A stretch of DNA of 64,000 nucleotides, from the NCBI GenBank assembly GCA_965223165.1, contig CBDCVQ010000011.1:1-64000 (forward strand), written 5' to 3'. Origin of the DNA: JABDMH01 sp965223165. GTDB lineage: Bacteria > Bacteroidota > Bacteroidia > Chitinophagales > Saprospiraceae. The position numbers and the translations under genes are program-made. Below the pieces are notes generated by a model. That model did no database searches, was not told the origin of the DNA, and saw nothing but the letters and a program-made list of their open reading frames with translations. Below, in pieces: positions 61,358 through 64,000 of the stretch (the stretch's first letter is position 1; each line of letters begins with the position of its first letter).

Positions 61358-61906
61358 ATGAAGATACTGATCATTACCGGGGATGGCGGAGAAAGCTACG
61401 AAACGCTCTATGCCAAGCATCGCATGGAAGAGGCCGGCCACACCCCTGTCATTGCAGCGCCTACCAAGAAACTGATGAACTTGGTCATGCATGACTTTGA
61501 GCCCGGTTGGGATACCTATGTCGAACGGAAGGGATACTACCTTCATTCGGACACCTCCTTTGCCGAGGTCGATCCGGAAGAATTTAAGGCGGTGCTGATC
61601 ATAGGAGGACGGGCACCAGAATTCCTCCGCAACGACCCTCGCGTGATCGAGATCGTCCAACATTTTGACCGTCCGGACAAATTCATCTTTGCCATCTGTC
61701 ACGGCATCCAGGTGCTGGTGACGGCCGGCTTGGTCAAGGACAAAAACGTCACCTGCTACGAACATGTCCGCTTTGAGGTCGAGTCCTGCGGCGGTACCTT
61801 CATCGGCAAGGATGAGGCAGTGCGCGACGGCAATATCGTGACCGGCCAAACCTGGCAGTCGCATCCGGATTTTTATCGATTGGTATTTGCTTGTTTGGAG
61901 GCCTAG
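61358..61906 (+). CDS. DJ-1/PfpI-family protein
   Basis: This is a cytoplasmic 182-residue protein of the DJ-1/PfpI fold. It has MKILIITGDGGESYETLYAK with the conserved Glu, DPEEFKAVLIIGGRAPEFLR, FIFAICHGIQVLVTAGLVKD with the nucleophile Cys 114 in AICHG, and TGQTWQSHPDFYRLVFACLE at the end. Relatives act as glyoxalases, chaperones or peptidases; activity is not determined here. It shares a short divergent promoter region with the transhydrogenase gene. Its stop codon (61904-61906) overlaps the first bases of a dispersed repeat element. Confidence 0.88.
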   Translation: MKILIITGDGGESYETLYAKHRMEEAGHTPVIAAPTKKLMNLVMHDFEPGWDTYVERKGYYLHSDTSFAEVDPEEFKAVLIIGGRAPEFLRNDPRVIEIVQHFDRPDKFIFAICHGIQVLVTAGLVKDKNVTCYEHVRFEVESCGGTFIGKDEAVRDGNIVTGQTWQSHPDFYRLVFACLEA

Positions 61907-62068
61907 TAGAGTTTCGCATTAGATATGTTGAATAATTCTAATAGGATTTTGTTCGCAGACGAGGCGCAAAACGCAGACATAGCCGTAGCTATGGCGAGGC
62001 TTTGCAACGAAGTATGCGGACCAAAGACATTAGAATTAGCTACAAGATTTAATGCGAAGCTCTACTAG
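61903..62068. mobile_element. Dispersed palindromic element, copy C (full, about 166 bases)
   Basis: The most complete copy. It begins CTAGTAGAGTTTCGCATTAG and ends AATGCGAAGCTCTACTAG, so terminal inverted repeats of about 20 bases differ at two positions. CTAG occurs at both ends. Further inside, TAATTCTAATAGGATTTTGT is mirrored by a related word (rc TAATTCTAATGTCTTTGGTC), so the whole element can fold into a long imperfect hairpin. The centre has the small palindrome CATAGC-CGTA-GCTATG. No transposase gene is present. It starts at the stop codon of the DJ-1 gene. Confidence 0.85.
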
Positions 62069-62183
62069 TAGAGTTTCGCATTAGATACATCCAGTTGTCT
62101 TCCCTGATGGCAAAGAGAGGATGTAGCCGGAACCGGCAAGAAAGCTCGGTCTAATCTTTGCTTATCTAGTCTAGTAGAGCTTC
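62067..62183. repeat. Fragments of the dispersed element
   Basis: Directly after copy C a second left end begins (AGTAGAGTTTCGCATTAGAT) and is cut off after about 22 bases. A further fragment, CTAGTAGAGCTTC, lies at 62171-62183. Both match element ends and suggest repeated insertion or deletion at this place. The remaining bases to 62249 should hold the promoter of the next gene. Confidence 0.6.
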
Positions 62184-62249
62184 TGTGAATTACCATATAT
62201 TTAGGACTCACGTCATTCCGTAAGGGGAGTACTCTACAAGCTAGTTTTA

Positions 62250-63725
62250 ATGGGACTTAAACGTACCTGGATGAGCAGCCTGGTGATCAGCATATTGCTG
62301 CTTGCCCTGCCCATGCTGCCAGGAGAATGGTGGCACAATTTCTTGTTTGCCTCTTTTGGTCGACTGCATCCACTCCTACTTCACTTGCCACTCATCACCA
62401 TTATTATGACTGCCTACATGGAGTGGCGTTTTGGTACACACACAGGATGGGGTATCCGCACCACGATCGCCGGGCTCTATCGGGTCAGCTACATCGGTGC
62501 GCTACTGACGGCGGTCGCGGGGTTCCTGCTTTTCCGGACGGGGGACTATGAATACGAGGGTGTTAGCCGCCATCTGTGGGCCGGCATTGTACTCGCCCTT
62601 CTGCTCGTTTGGACGCTGCATTTCAAGAAGTTGTACCAACGGACAAGAAAGTGGCGCCTGCGCGAGATGTATCGGATACTGCTGTTTGCTGCCACCTTAC
62701 TAGTCTTTTACACGGGTCATACGGGAGGCAGTCTGACGCATGGCGCCAATTTTGTGGTCGAGCCCATCCAAGACAGAATTAACGCCCATCGTCTCTCCCA
62801 GACCAAAGCATTGAAGGAACCGGCTGCCATGCTCTTGTACGGCGACGTCATACTCCCCGCCTTCCAAAACCGCTGTCTGAATTGTCACAATCAGAAGCGC
62901 TCCAAAGGTGGTTTGGATTTAAGCACCTACGAGGCCATGATCCAGGGTGGCAAGAGCGGCAAGCCGGCCATCACTAGTGGGTACCCGGAGCAAAGTGAGG
63001 TCTATCAACGAGTGACCTTGAGCCCGGATCACGACGACTACATGCCCCCGGAAGGAAAGAAAGGACTGGAAGAGATAGAAGTAGCATTGCTGCGTTGGTG
63101 GATCGAGCGCGGAGCCAGCCTGACGGACACCTTGGGCGAAGGACCTGCCGATGCCAGCGTTCAGGCCCAGCTGGCCAGCTATCTACCCAAGTTGGCAGGC
63201 CAGCAGTTGGCCGCCTACCAAAAACGAAGTGAGCGCCTGAAAATGGGGCCCAAATTGAAGCGTAAGATTTTTGAACTCGGTATGGACGTCGAGCTCGATC
63301 CGGACACAGACTCCGCTTACTATGCCTTGTCCATGCGATTGCCCGCTCGACGAGTGACGGATGAAACACTGCGCGACCTGATGCCGTATCGGCACCTGTT
63401 TTCCCGGGTGTCACTAGCCTCGGCGGATATCACTGATGAGGGTCTCTACTACTTGGGGCAAATGCCCAATCTGCGGCGTCTCATCCTGACCAAGTGCTGC
63501 ATCAATGGAGAAGGCCTGATGTATCTGGAAGACCTCCCACAGCTCCATTTGCTCACACTTTCCCATACCGATCTGTCTAACGCCCACGCACTTAAATTGT
63601 CGCGGTTTCAAGCCCTCAGAAAAGTGTACATGTTTAACACCTTTGTCGAGCCGAGCATGATACAGGCATTGGATCAGCATCTTGAGCAAGCCCGAATCAC
63701 TGTGGAGGAGGGGCCATATTATTAG
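62250..63725 (+). CDS. Membrane protein with cytochrome c motif and leucine-rich C-terminus
   Basis: This is a 491-residue protein. The first 170 residues have about five membrane segments with a DUF2231-like pattern (LHPLLLHLPLITIIMTAY and YIGALLTAVAGFLLFRTGDY). A cytochrome c-type motif CLNCH at about residue 209 follows (FQNRCLNCHNQKRSKGGLDL). The Met in DYMPPEGKKG may be the second heme ligand. The last 100 residues resemble leucine-rich repeats (LPQLHLLTLSHTDLSNAHAL). It should move electrons at the membrane. It precedes another cytochrome-domain gene by about 100 bases. Confidence 0.78.
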   Translation: MGLKRTWMSSLVISILLLALPMLPGEWWHNFLFASFGRLHPLLLHLPLITIIMTAYMEWRFGTHTGWGIRTTIAGLYRVSYIGALLTAVAGFLLFRTGDYEYEGVSRHLWAGIVLALLLVWTLHFKKLYQRTRKWRLREMYRILLFAATLLVFYTGHTGGSLTHGANFVVEPIQDRINAHRLSQTKALKEPAAMLLYGDVILPAFQNRCLNCHNQKRSKGGLDLSTYEAMIQGGKSGKPAITSGYPEQSEVYQRVTLSPDHDDYMPPEGKKGLEEIEVALLRWWIERGASLTDTLGEGPADASVQAQLASYLPKLAGQQLAAYQKRSERLKMGPKLKRKIFELGMDVELDPDTDSAYYALSMRLPARRVTDETLRDLMPYRHLFSRVSLASADITDEGLYYLGQMPNLRRLILTKCCINGEGLMYLEDLPQLHLLTLSHTDLSNAHALKLSRFQALRKVYMFNTFVEPSMIQALDQHLEQARITVEEGPYY

Positions 63726-63830
63726 CACTACCAGCGTATCATGCACAGGCACCTACCAGACATCCGCCTTGGCAAGCAGGCAAACCGGCAAGGCAAAAAA
63801 CGGTATCTTGAGGGGATCGGACAATATGCG

Positions 63831-64000
63831 ATGAGCACACGTCACTGGAGACTTTTCTTGCTACTATATGCAATCGGTTGGTGCGGTCAGGCCTTGGCCG
63901 ACACAAAAGCGGACCGGCATTGGCGACAAACGACGAAGCCTATCTTTGGAAAACACTGCTCCTCCTGTCACAATGAGGCTGACCAGAAAGGAGGGATCAA
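63831..64000 (+). CDS. Start of an exported cytochrome-domain protein (cut by the window edge)
   Basis: Only 56 codons are visible. The N-terminus MSTRHWRLFLLLYAIGWCGQ is a signal peptide, followed by TKPIFGKHCSSCHNEADQKG with a CxxCH heme motif. This is the usual beginning of a planctomycete-type cytochrome domain as found in PSD1 or DUF1588/DUF1592 proteins. It follows the membrane cytochrome-LRR gene on the same strand and may share its transcript. The rest lies outside the window. Confidence 0.65.
   Translation, partial: MSTRHWRLFLLLYAIGWCGQALADTKADRHWRQTTKPIFGKHCSSCHNEADQKGGI

Overview
The window looks like chromosomal DNA of a Bacteroidota bacterium, most likely a marine Saprospiria or Lewinella-like lineage. 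The support is a SusC/SusD pair with its glycan-linked neighbours, a giant CRTAC1/ASPIC-type FG-GAP protein, a type IX secretion C-terminal domain on an arylsulfotransferase, many lipoproteins with LxxC lipoboxes, DUF2490 and cold-shock proteins of Bacteroidota type, and promoter boxes of the TTTG/TAnnTTTG kind. PSD1-cytochrome and DUF1501 cassettes, common in Planctomycetes, Verrucomicrobia and Lewinella, also occur. No search was run, so the taxonomic call is inference.

Layout. 1-8 kb: end of an Nramp metal transporter, an unknown helical protein, a sulfatase plus GH140-like hydrolase operon, a lipoprotein, a sugar isomerase and a cold-shock protein. 8-16 kb: an unusual gene-poor stretch with a G12 tract and a tiny Cys/Lys-rich reading frame, ferritin, two helical proteins, a K+ channel, a metalloprotease lipoprotein, a patatin and a GIY-YIG protein. 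16.5-21.2 kb: a TonB-dependent receptor overlapping a TPR-coiled-coil-adenylate cyclase. 21.5-24.4 kb: an SRPBCC protein, a phosphodiesterase-like protein, a YefM/YoeB toxin-antitoxin pair with phased GTAC operators, then a graveyard of broken genes. 24.4-37.7 kb: glycan or sulfated-organic-matter genes (BNR_4 protein, heptaheme cytochrome, sulfatase, CRTAC1 protein, SusD, SusC). 38-49 kb: SnoaL and TPR proteins, a SulP/carbonic anhydrase/DUF2490 operon, an SGNH hydrolase, an arylsulfotransferase and a large membrane protein.

The most striking locus is 48.4-51.3 kb on the minus strand. One apparent transcription unit holds a promoter, a leader with a terminator-like hairpin, a tRNA-Asp-like gene, a TPR protein, a tRNA-His-like gene with a damaged T-stem, two tandem tRNA-like sequences whose halves are in reversed (circularly permuted) order, and a slipin (band 7) gene. 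In both permuted units the 3' half precedes the 5' half. The acceptor strands meet in a tiny loop and the termini fall at the anticodon arm, so the RNA would imitate a tRNA nicked there. I propose a tRNA-damage sensing, decoy or repair-linked system.

51.7-64 kb: an HpcH/HpaI aldolase with a GH30 lipoprotein, an SDR gene with an internal deletion, a PSD1 cytochrome/LamG protein with a DUF1501 partner, a hydroxyacid-oxoacid transhydrogenase divergent from a DJ-1 protein, a membrane cytochrome-LRR protein and the start of another cytochrome-domain gene. A palindromic dispersed element is present in three places (28.8, 46.45 and 61.9 kb); two copies begin at stop codons.
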